Source: Catenaria anguillulae PL171
Taxonomy: Eukaryota; Blastocladiomycota; Blastocladiomycetes; Blastocladiales; Catenariaceae
NCBI GenBank assembly: GCA_002102555.1
Contig: MCFL01000291.1
Location: 1 to 29,187, forward strand
Direction: 5' to 3'
Length of the DNA stretch: 29,187 nucleotides
A program made the position numbers and the translations under genes. The notes below the pieces were generated by a model. That model searched no databases and had not been told where the DNA came from. It saw only the letters and a program-made list of their open reading frames with translations. Below, piece after piece: positions 18,547-27,828 of the stretch (the stretch's first letter is position 1; each line of letters starts with the position of its first letter).

Positions 18547-20784
18547 TCATGATCGCGATGGAGTCCCCGGTCCACTCTCGCCAACCCCCTGCTGCCCAAC
18601 ATGCCCGAGTCCCGCGGGCGAAGCCGTCCCATTGGCTACTCCCTTGGGTGACATGAGCCCCAAAGAATGCTCGGCCAACCTTGGCGTGGACCCCATATGC
18701 GGTGTGGACGATGCGGACGTTGCGTCCGACCTGAGCTGGTCGGTCGACGTAGCGCCCGATGGCGGATTGGACGACGTGGACACACCAGGACCGGGTGGAA
18801 CAGTCGCGTGTGGGTTTGGTGCGGCCGACGAGGGAGGAGGAGGAGCGGTGCCGTTTTGTTGGTCAATGAGCGAGGCCATTTTTTGCAGCGTTTCTGGGTT
18901 TCATGTGTGGCAAGACGAGATCAGTCAAACCATATGCGAAAAAAAAAAAAAATTTAAGACAGGTGAGGAAAACGTACGAAGCGCGCCTAGATTCATGCCC
19001 TGCGAGTACAAGATGATATCTTTCATGCAATTGACCACATCCGCAATCTACTTGCAGGCGTTGTTAGCTCACGTTTGCTCAAGTCCAAGTGTCAAGAAAA
19101 CAAGGGCACATACCTCCAACGCCCGCATCAACCTTACATGCACCCCATTCTCGTTTGCCACGGGCTCAGGCACACTCATGGCGGGCACGGGGACGGGCGG
19201 CGGCAAGGTGCGCAAGTTTGCGGCCTCCTCCTCTTCCTCCTTTTTCCTCTTACGCGTTGTGCGTGTAGCCGACGTGGGCGGTGTCATTTCTGCCAGTTCA
19301 CGTTTCACTGCTACCGCATACGCCTCGGCCGCAGTGGTCCACGCGCCTACAGCCTTTGCAATGGCCGCACGATCAATCGCCTCGTCAAACCGTTTCACGG
19401 CCAAGTCCCAAAACTCGACCTTCCATGGATTGGCCACCAGCGGTGAAGATGAGGCGCCGGAAGCGTTTGTGTCGCGCGCAAACGTGACACGCAGTGCACA
19501 GTACGACACCACGACTGACCCGTCAAATTGTTGGATAAGCGTGCATGTTGGCAAGGTCACAACCATGGATCCCGTAGGCAGCTCGTGTTCCTGTGGCGTC
19601 GACGTGACTGCAAACGCCATGTGCGACATGCCGCACAGGGCAAAGTGCAGCCAAAAGTACCGCGGAAGAAAGCCCGAGGGCAGGTCGAATTGCCGCGTAG
19701 TGGATTGCGGTTGGCCAGCTGCGGCGGCTGCAGCTGCGGCAGCCGACGACGAAGAGGATGGCGCGGTCGTGTATCGTAACGTGGCATTGGGCAGAAAGTG
19801 CCGCAGGACCATTTGTGACCAGTGGGTCATGTCCTTGCCCACGGCGGGTGTGGGCGGCGAGTGGTCGGCAAGCACCATAAACAGTTTGGCCGAGGCCGAC
19901 AGAGGGTGTGGGTATGGGAGTGAGGTGAGATGTGATGGAGGTTGGATCGATGAAGGTGTCGAGGACATGGCGCGGAGTTGCTGTTGTTGTTGTTGCTGTT
20001 GTTGGTGTGGCGGAGGTGGTGGCGGTGCAACATGTTGCGGTTGCGGCTGCGGTTGCGGTGTTGCTGAAGGTCGTGGCGGGACAAGCACTGAGCCCGCGCG
20101 TGAGGGTGGGCCCATTGGATTGGGCTGGAATTGGGGTTGTTGCTGGTGTGTTGGTGGTGGTGGTTGTGGTGGTTGCTGGGGCTGCTGCACCATCATCATG
20201 CCAGAATGCTGCTGCTGGATTTGCTGCTGTTGTTGTTGATGCAGGGCGGCGGCGTGCTGCTGCTGCTGCTGGAGCTGCATTTGCTGAGCGTGTTGTTGTT
20301 GCTGCAATTGTTGCTGCTGGTGCATGGCAGCCATTTGCTGTTGCTGTTGCATCTGCTGCTGCTGAAGGACAGCATTGTGCTGAGCTTGAGCTTGCGCCTG
20401 TGCTTGAGCTTGTATCTGTGCTTGCGCCTGTGCTTGAGCTTGCGCTTGTTGCTGCTGCTGCTGCTGCTGCTGCAATTGCATCTGCATCTGCATTTGCTGT
20501 TGCAGCTGAGCCTGCTGTGCCGGATTCATGCCATTGCCGCCGCCGCCAGCACCGCCTCCTCCGGGACCCATGGACATGGTGGCACCCCCAGCAGCTGCGA
20601 CGGCCAGAGCCTGCTGTTGGTGTTGCTGCTGCTGGTAGTGTTGCTGCTGGAGCTGCTGCTGCTGCTGAAACTGGACCTGGGCCTGGGCCTGGGCCTGAGC
20701 CTGGAGCTGCTGCTGTTGCTGCTGGTGCTGGTGGGCGGCCAGCAGCTGCATCTGGTGGGGCGTGAGTTGCTGCTGCATTTGCAT
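18547..20784 (-). CDS. Glutamine-rich LIM-domain-binding (LDB/PtaB-like) transcription coregulator
   Basis: LDB proteins dimerise and link DNA-bound transcription factors; fungal members such as PtaB act in adhesion and development. Exons 20784-19114, 19047-18978 and 18893-18547 join in frame to 695 residues. The introns have GTATGT and GTACGT donors and TAG/CAG acceptors; the second has a T-run of about 13. Residues 1 to about 270 are poly-Gln with Gln-Ala, Gln-Leu and Gln-Met repeats. The conserved region spans about 297-470. Recognisable pieces are AKLFMVLADH, KDMTHWSQMVLRHFLPNATL, GFLPRYFWLHFALCG and FDGSVVVSYCALRV. A basic TRKRKKEEEEE patch near 511 may be a nuclear signal. The small second exon supplies IADVVNCMKDIILYSQGMNL, a helix conserved after the core in fungal members, followed by GALQTLQKMASLI. 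I start at ATG 20784; the frame opens further upstream but without ATG, and CCCCAG just before it may be a leader-intron acceptor. Confidence 0.82.
20200..20770. repeat. CAG/CTG-type trinucleotide repeat region encoding poly-Gln
   Basis: The sequence is dominated by TGCTGT/TTGCTG units on the plus strand, encoding Gln runs on the minus strand, mixed with a TGAGCTTGCGCC-type dodecamer giving Gln-Ala repeats (about 20380-20450). The repeats produce long spurious ORFs on the plus strand (Leu- or Cys-rich) that are not genes. Confidence 0.8.
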
Positions 20785-21238
20785 CACTGGGGCGAGAGTG
20801 CGTGCGTGTGTGCGGATGCGAAACGATAGGACAAAGCAGCGATTGACGAGGGTACAAGGCAGAGTCACTTCATGCGCCAAAGGGTAACACAGGGGACCGA
20901 TGATGTACGGCGGCGTGCGTGCGAAGAGGCAGTGTGCTGTGACGAGTGCGTGCCTAGTGGCTGGATGTGCATGTGCGTGTGGATCAGTGCCATGTCAATA
21001 CGGGTACATTGCCATTGATACTCGTCGCCGTCCGTCGTTGGTGTGGCCGTGACGCAGGGTCGTGGTGGACGCGTGCCTGTCCTGACAGCATGACGGCGGC
21101 CTGCGTGGCCACACCAAGCCACCTGAGTAACACGGGACGCACGTGAGCTCGGCTGCATCATTGTCCGATATCAATCAGCTGATCAAGTCCTGATCAAATC
21201 AAATACATACTGTACATACAATGTAGAGAACATACGAC
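20785..21238. promoter_or_regulatory. Divergent promoter between the LDB-family gene and CCA1
   Basis: These 454 bases separate oppositely oriented starts. The minus strand contains a minimal upstream ORF (ATGAAGTGA, near 20875) in the LDB leader. The CCA1 side is AT-rich, with repeated TACAT/TGTACA motifs just before the ATG. No canonical TATA box is obvious. Confidence 0.4.
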
Positions 21239-23432
21239 ATGACATGCCATGCCATGCCGTTCTTTGGACCAAGAGCAACTCTTCTTCCCATTGCAATTGC
21301 AAGACTCAGCCTGCGGCCCGCTTCTGTGTTGGGTGTGCCCCGGTCTGCTCTGCTGTCACGGTTCTCGTCTCGCACTTCAACGGCTACCACGACCACCATG
21401 ACCTCCTCCTCGCCACCAGTGCCCGCCTCCATCGCCCTCTCCCGCGACGAGCTGCGCCTCTTCCGCCTGCTCAACGCCGTGTGCTCCCACTCGCCCAAAC
21501 CCGTCGTCCCGCGCGTTGCCGGCGGCTGGGTTCGCGACAAGCTACTGGGCAACCCTTCAGACGACCTCGACATTGCCCTCGATACGTACATGGGCTACGA
21601 TTTTGCCACACTCATTGCCGATTTCGTCCGCACTCACCCGGATCTCGCCCACGCCGCCGTCGCACAACAACCTGGCGAGCCCGACGACCCGCAAGACCCG
21701 CACGGATCGCACGCAGAGTTGTTTGCCGGACTCGCCAAAATCCAGTCCAATCCGGACAAGTCCAAGCACTTGGAAACGGCGACTTGCCGCGTGCTCGGAT
21801 ACGACTTGGACTTTGTCAATTTGCGCAGCGAGACGTATCAGGAACACTCGCGGATTCCCGCCGAGGTCGGGTTCGGTTCACCCGTTGAGGACGCCTTGCG
21901 CCGGGACTGCACTATCAATGCCCTCTTTTACAACATTGCCACGGGTCAGGTCGAAGATTTCACTCACAAGGGGATTGAGGACCTGCACCGTGGTGTAATT
22001 CGCACGCCATTGGACCCCAAGGATACATTTCATGACGACCCGCTCCGGGTCTTGCGCAGTGTGCGGTTTGCCGCGCGGCTCGGGTTCAAGCTCGATCCAG
22101 ATTTGGTCAGAGCAGTCAAGGACGATGACGAGGTGCACGATGCACTTGCCAACAAGATTTCAAAAGAGCGGATCGGCGTTGAACTTCACAAGATGATGAC
22201 TGGGCCGGGGCCAGCACATGCGGTGAGCATGCTGTCCGAGCTCAAGGTGTGGCGCACTGTGTGCTTGGCACATTTCAACGAGCTCGAGTTTCTCTCATCC
22301 CCACTCAACGCATCGACCGCCAGCGAAACCGTCTCGTTCGACGACGCCCTAGCATCCATTGACCTGTCGACCTCGGCCACATCGCTCGCCGTCCTCGAAT
22401 GGCTCACCAATGCCCGCCCCGACCGGCACCTCCCCCTGCCCGCTCCTACGCTCGCCACCCTCTGGTCACCCGTGCACTCCACCACCAACATTGTCCGCAC
22501 AACGCCCGCGCCGCTCGCTGCACTCACGTTGCCGCTGGCACACCTGCACTGCAGCATCCCGAGATCCGCGAGCATCTTTCCACACACCACCAAGAAACCC
22601 CAAGTGCTCCCGCCGCCACCCGTCACGCCGCTTGCCGCGCACGTGGTGAAAATCAATCTCAAGCTGACGAATCGCGACGCGGATTGGGTCGCACACGCGC
22701 ACGCGTGCATGCCCGCCATTCAATACGCGGCGGGTGCTTATGGGAACAGTGACGTGGGTGGCGCCGATGCGTGGATTGACGAGCAGGCCGCCAGAGGACA
22801 CCGGTATGCGTGGACCGAGCACAGCGAAAGGGAGCGGGTTGTGCTGGGGAACCTGGTGCGGGCGTGTGCAGGCAACAAGGCCGTGTTGGGCGAGTGGCGC
22901 GCGGTCGCGGCGGTTGCGCTTGTGGCGCAGGTGGCACACAAGGTGCGGGTGCAGGTTGCGAGCGAGTCGCTTGTGCCGAGCGTTGTTGGGTACGATGAGG
23001 ACGAGGTTGCACAGGTGGTCAACGGGTATGTGCGGGTTATGCAGCGGATCAACGAGTTGAGTGTCGGAGACGTGTGGGGGTTGAAGCATGTCATCAATGT
23101 ACGCCTTCATTTCTCGTTTCTTTTTGTTGCTGTGTTGTGCTTGTTTGGTTAATCTCTTCAACTCGTTCTTGTAGGGAATCGATGCCGCAAAGACACTGGG
23201 TGTCCCGAAAGGCCCGCTTGTCCGCGATGCCCTTGACTGGGTCACCGAGTACCAGCTTGCGCGGCCGCAGGGCACGGCTGACGAGTGCCGCGAGTGGCTC
23301 AAGGCCAATTGGCAGCCTGGCTTCGTTGCACAGTCAGCTCCATTGGATGTGGGGCAGCACCAGGTGAAGCGCGAGCATACGCCCGATCCAGATGGCATGG
23401 GCAAGAGCGGGATCAAGAAGAGGAAGGCGTGA
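21239..23432 (+). CDS. CCA1: CCA-adding tRNA nucleotidyltransferase
   Basis: Adds the 3'-terminal CCA to tRNAs in nucleus/cytosol and mitochondria. Exons 21239-23098 and 23175-23432 join in phase 0 to 705 residues; the intron is 76 bases (GTACGC...TTGTAG). The class II nucleotidyltransferase head is clear: GGWVRDKLLG (95-104), catalytic DLD (Asp109, Asp111), the YDLDFVNLRSETY strand, RRDCTINALFYN (from 221) which leads into the nucleotide-selecting part, and DPLRVLRSVRFAARLGF. The C-terminal half is helical and ends in a basic GIKKRKA tail, a possible nuclear signal. The first ATG gives an Arg/Ser/Leu-rich, acid-free N-terminus typical of a mitochondrial presequence. A second ATG at 21398 (residue 54, accaccATGacc) starts just before the enzyme domain and would give a cytosolic/nuclear form, as known for yeast CCA1. 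Confidence 0.93.
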
Positions 23433-23765
23433 CCTGTTGATGCAGTTGTGCAGCGTGGCCTTGAATGTACTTTCCTTTGACCGCGGATTAATTGCGTTGT
23501 CTCCTGGCTGCAAAGCGGATGCGCCAGTGCCAAGGAAACTACTGGGAAACACCAAGGGGCAAGACTGCCGCACGTGCTTGCCCGTGTTTGCCTCGATACA
23601 GTTCCCACCGCGGCTCGGCGCGCCGGAGGTGTCGACCGGTAAGGGTGATGTCAATCATGCGATTTGTAAATATCAGCATGCCATGAAATACTTGAGATAC
23701 TCTTGAACGTTTTGCACACTGTCTGCATTCCTCACTGCCACCCTGTTCAGTTCCGCTCATCAACC
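23433..23765. other. Intergenic region between CCA1 and the broken coiled-coil gene
   Basis: 333 bases between tandem plus-strand genes. It should hold the CCA1 3' UTR and the next promoter. An AT-rich patch lies near 23660-23705. I see nothing else. Confidence 0.4.
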
Positions 23766-26763
23766 ATGCTTGGTCGCCCTTCGCCGTCTCCGTACGCCAG
23801 CTCGAGCTCGGCGCGATCAGGATCCGGATCAGGGTCAGTGGGCGTGGGACTGGGTGCGGGAAGGGTCCCCGAGTCGCCCTTTTACCGCCGGCCGTCAGCC
23901 ATGGCACCGCCGCAAGGCCGCAAGTCGTCCATGCCAACAACTCTGCCTTCCGCCGCGGATCATGCTGCCCGTGATCAGCTCTCCTCGCCGTTTTCTTCTG
24001 CTGCCCAGTATCAGAGCCAAGCACGGACAGCAGCAACCACACCCAAACCATCGGCCGCGGCCGCGGGAGCGGCTGGTTTTGTCGCCCGCCCATCTGTGCC
24101 GCTGTCCAATGCTTCAACGACCAGCCTACACAGCCATGCAACCTCCTCCCGACTGCTGTCTCGATCCTCATCCACGTCACTGGCCAACGGCAACACGCTC
24201 GCCATGTCGGCCTCGGTCCCGGACCTGCGTTCCGTCGTCTCTGCCCAGCATGCGCAGTCACGCACCAGCCTTCACATGCTCTCGCCCGTTCCCGAGGTCC
24301 GCCGAGGATCCACAATTGCGGCGGCCGCAGTTGCCGCCCCGGAAACCCCAACACCGGCGTCGCGACGAACGACGGCAACCAAGGCCGATAGTCTCGGCAG
24401 CGGGACGGCATTACCTCCACGTGGAGACGACCGGACGCCACGTCCATCCGATCGGTTGCGCTCGTCCATCCTGGGATCGCAACAATCACACAACAACCCG
24501 CAGGCCGTCCGGCCATGGCGTCGTCGAGCAACGGCCCGCCGCCGCCAACAACACCGTTTGGGCAACGCACGGGCAGCAGCAACTTGTCGGTGCACCCGCC
24601 CTCCGCATGTCCATGTCCATGGCCTCGTTACCGTCACAATCGTATTCTACACCCGGAAACGCAACGTCAACCAACAATGGGTACTCGCATTCCATGAATG
24701 CCGCGCGGGAGTCGGTGTCTCGGTATTTGGATGCTGCCGCTGATTTAGCTCAGGATTCTGCAACAGGCTGATCTGTGAAATGGTCTGTTGATGCTTCCGG
24801 CAGGTTATCCTGGCACTGCAGCCTGACTGATTTTGTTTTACCCCGGATTATCCAGAGTGTCGAGTCACTGCGTGACGAAAACCTCGAGCTCAAACTCAAA
24901 CTCATGCATTACGAGCGCAACATGCCCAGAGACCATTTGGACCTCGTCAACCAAGTTCGTCTCTGCCATACACCGTTCTTGTCTTGCGTTTGGCTGACAT
25001 GATTCCATTTCGGCATTTTCTCGCAGAACATTGTACTCACCAAGCGAGTGCTCGAACTCCAGCGTGACTTGGCGCTCGCGAACCAACGCTCCCCGACTCA
25101 TTCTCGCACAACAACGTCAACAGTCGCAAACGAAGCAACTTCACATTTCCGTACACGCACATCCACCGCATCCACGCTCACAGCCAGCAGCACGGCTGAC
25201 TCGGACTCTGGCTCTGCGTCCACCTCCTCGTCAACCAACACATCGCCCACATCCATGATTCGCCTAAGTGCCGACCCTACGCCCTCTGCATTGCATCCGC
25301 GCGCCGGTCCATGACGCCATTGGCCCGCTTTCAAGCCACCACCACCAGCACGACTCGACCACGCAGGAAGTGACGCCGCGCCGGGATGCGCCTAGGGGTC
25401 AAGTCCCTGCAACTCCGCCAGCGGTCCGATCGCACGATGTGTTCACCACGCCACCAACAGTCACGGCCCAGAATGTACGCAATGGCGTCGCCGGTGTCCC
25501 GTCACGCATGTCGCTCATGCACGATCCCGACAAATGGAGGAAGAGGAGATGAGGCGATCAAGCGAGTCCCAGGACCCTCTGCTGCACCGAGCCACCGTGG
25601 CGCACGCACATACACACACCCATTCGCACGCAACGTCGCGTCCGCCATCCTACTTGTCACACCATCGCGCATCCTTCGACTCGCAAGCATCGACAACATC
25701 GGCCGCTGCCGCAGCCGCATCTTGCCCGTTGCCTCCGTCATTGCCCATGTCGCCTGCGTCCACACATTCTCGCGACGCCCGGCGTGACAGTAGGAGCAGC
25801 GTCCACTCAGAAAATCCTCTACGTCGTCATTTGCCTCTCAGCGCGGCCTGCACCACGGTCTGGAACGCGGTCGCCGAGTCCACACTCGACCTCGTCCGCG
25901 TCCACGGCCAAAACAGCCGATGCGGATACGTCCATGGCCGACCTTGACCGTGCGGTGCGCAACTTATCCATGACCGAGTCGATTCACCTCATGCAGCCGC
26001 TTGCTGGAATGGCACATGTGCCCGATTCGCCCGAGCCCAATCGCATCTTGTCGCCGCCATTGGCCATGTCCGCGGTGACTCCGCGCCCACCACAACTTAC
26101 GTTGTCGGCCACTCCTCATGATCCATCCATGGCGACCGTCCCCTACGCACCGGTTGTTTGCCGACCACCCATCCGTGGCAGCTTCGACAAGTGGCCAGCG
26201 GTCATCCGATTGAGCATACCATCGTACCTGCGCTCGCCAACGCTCGCGCCATTGACGTCTCCATCATGCGCAAGCCTCGCATTTCCGCCCACGTCGCCCG
26301 CCGTTTCGACACACACAAATCTGTCTGAACACGAAGAGATTCAGGTTCTGACGCAAACAGCCGCCGAACGGATTCTCGGCATTGGTGCCGGTGCCGGCGG
26401 CGCGTCGAGCGAACGCCAGCCACGCGTAGATCGAGTGCATCCACGGGTACCGTGATGCCTGCGGCATTGGTGACGCCAAGCGTGCGTCCGTCGCGCAGCC
26501 ATCCGAGCTACATCTACTGGACATTGTCGCCGCCAACGAGCCCGACGCGACATGCCGTCGAGTATCCCGGAACGCCGGAGGCGGCGCATGTGCACGTTCG
26601 ACCGGTGCGTCCGTCCGCCGACGAGTCCATTTTGTCGGACAATACACTGTTCATGTTCAGTGGTGAGGAGTCGGATGCAACGACGTTGGACCAGATGGCC
26701 TTGGCAGAGGACGAGGATCGTGTCATAAAGTTGACTGCGCCGCCCCCGGCGAGAGCCGCGTGA
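23766..26763 (+). CDS. Ser/Pro-rich coiled-coil protein, reading frame interrupted many times
   Basis: The ATG at 23766 (caaccATG) opens a Ser/Ala/Pro-rich frame that looks coding to about 24512. Coding character then continues in other frames: about 24515-24600 (ASSSNGPPPPTTPFGQ), 24600-24771 (MSMSMASLPSQSYSTPGN, then SRYLDAAADLAQD), 24856-24954 and 25027-25312 (coiled coil), then four more segments to the stop at 26761-26763 (ending ESDATTLDQMALAED). The intron at 24955-25026 (GTTCGT...CGCAG) is convincing and joins in frame. The coiled coil reads VESLRDENLELKLKLMHYER and, after the intron, TKRVLELQRDLALANQ. The first part resembles the centrosomin CM1 (Cnn_1N) pattern LKKENF-LKL-I-LEE, which would suggest microtubule-nucleation tethering, but this is a weak match. 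At least six changes of frame cannot be introns because there is no room for them. Either a pseudogene or a real gene with sequencing indels. Confidence 0.5.
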
Positions 26764-26864
26764 GGCGGCGGTCCGTGATGGGCCCATGGTCGTGGGCCGG
26801 GCAAAGGTCATGAGTACCTCGGGCCGAGCAATCGAGTCGGACGGTCGCGGGAAAGGAGGAGCAG

Positions 26865-27795
26865 GTGCGAGGGATTGAGGATCAGAGTTGGATGTTGCTG
26901 AGGAGGACGAGGTTGGGAATGACGAGTGACGAATATTTATTGAGCGGAAGATTGACTTTTTTTGTGGCTTTTGGAATTCTTGCTATACCTGTGAGTACTT
27001 TTTGTTCCCTGTTGGTTCAAGTACTCGCACGTGTGGCGGCGCTGGGCGGAGCCGCTCACATAACGCCCAGCCAACAAACTGATCGCTTACCAACCCCAAC
27101 CATGGATACAGACTTAACTTGCATGCATCAAGACATGACGCTTGTGCATGACCGCCAACGCAACCAAAAGGTGTGGCACAATTTGGCGCACAGCGATTTG
27201 AGTCCATGCCGCAGGCCCAATACAGTCTGTGACAGTCATGGTTCCTGCGGATTTGGCCAAGTGGGAGAGGAATCGGGAGATCCACACCCTGAAGCGCTGG
27301 CTCAGCGTGGAGGAATGACGTTCAAGTCGGCATGACAGTGAGGGTGATGAGGGCGAGGTCGTCGGCGAAATGCTGAGGCTATCAGAGCTGGTCAACGGTT
27401 GCGCAAGATTGGAGACGGCGAGGTTGTAGGTGAGATAGAATGGTTGGGTCGAGTCAACGCCAGGCAGGCATGGGGACGGGTTGCTGTGTGGGCCAGATAT
27501 GTAGAGGTGAGCTTCTGTGTTCGTCATCGTTTGATTTACTTCCATTCATAGATTGTCCAACTTGATAAGAATTCCTGAGCATCATGCGCTGAACGGGCGG
27601 TTCTCAGTATCGCCGAGAACTGGCCAGGCAACAAGCAAAACCTTGATTTCGTTCAGCCGCCATGTTCGCAGCTCGCGACCTCGCGTTCAAACGATTCAAC
27701 TGCTCGAGTCACAACAACAGCAATTGCTCGCTCGGGAAATCAAGTTGCCGAGAGCTGATGCAAACTTGAAAACCTTACGCAAGCCATCGCGATGA
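26865..27795 (+). CDS. Unrecognised exon fragments, frame interrupted
   Basis: Three pieces look coding but do not connect in one frame. At 26865-26990 the frame gives WMLLRRTRLGMTSDEYLLSG then a hydrophobic segment LTFFVAFGILAIP, ending at a GTGAGT donor. Near 27390-27506 it encodes RLRKIGDGEVVGEIEWLGRV and WGRVAVWARYVE, ending at a GTGAGC donor; the intron 27507-27551 ends in CATAG. At 27553-27795 there is RVQTIQLLESQQQQLLAREI, a likely coiled coil. A fragment LAKWERNREIHTLKRWLSVEE-like lies near 27250. They may belong to the preceding coiled-coil gene, the following membrane protein, or a gene of their own. I cannot assign a function. Confidence 0.3.
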
Positions 27796-27828
27796 ATTGA
27801 AAACGAATCTACACCTGCAGTTTCACCT

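Noticed and set aside
18632-20239. 535-codon plus-strand ORF, Cys/Gly-rich
   Set aside because: It is antisense to the LDB-family gene, and its Cys and Gly runs are the complement of Gln/Pro codons. No domain and no independent support.
19932-20829. Plus-strand ORFs rich in Ala/Val or Leu that look like membrane proteins
   Set aside because: They are frame shadows of the CAG/CTG repeats encoding poly-Gln on the other strand.
22466-23608. 380-codon minus-strand ORF
   Set aside because: Antisense to the well-supported CCA1 gene and crossing its intron without any recognisable domain.
23539-24582. 347-codon minus-strand ORF
   Set aside because: Overlaps the CCA1 3' flank and the plus-strand coding-biased Ser-rich frame. 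No motif, and codon use unlike genuine genes here.
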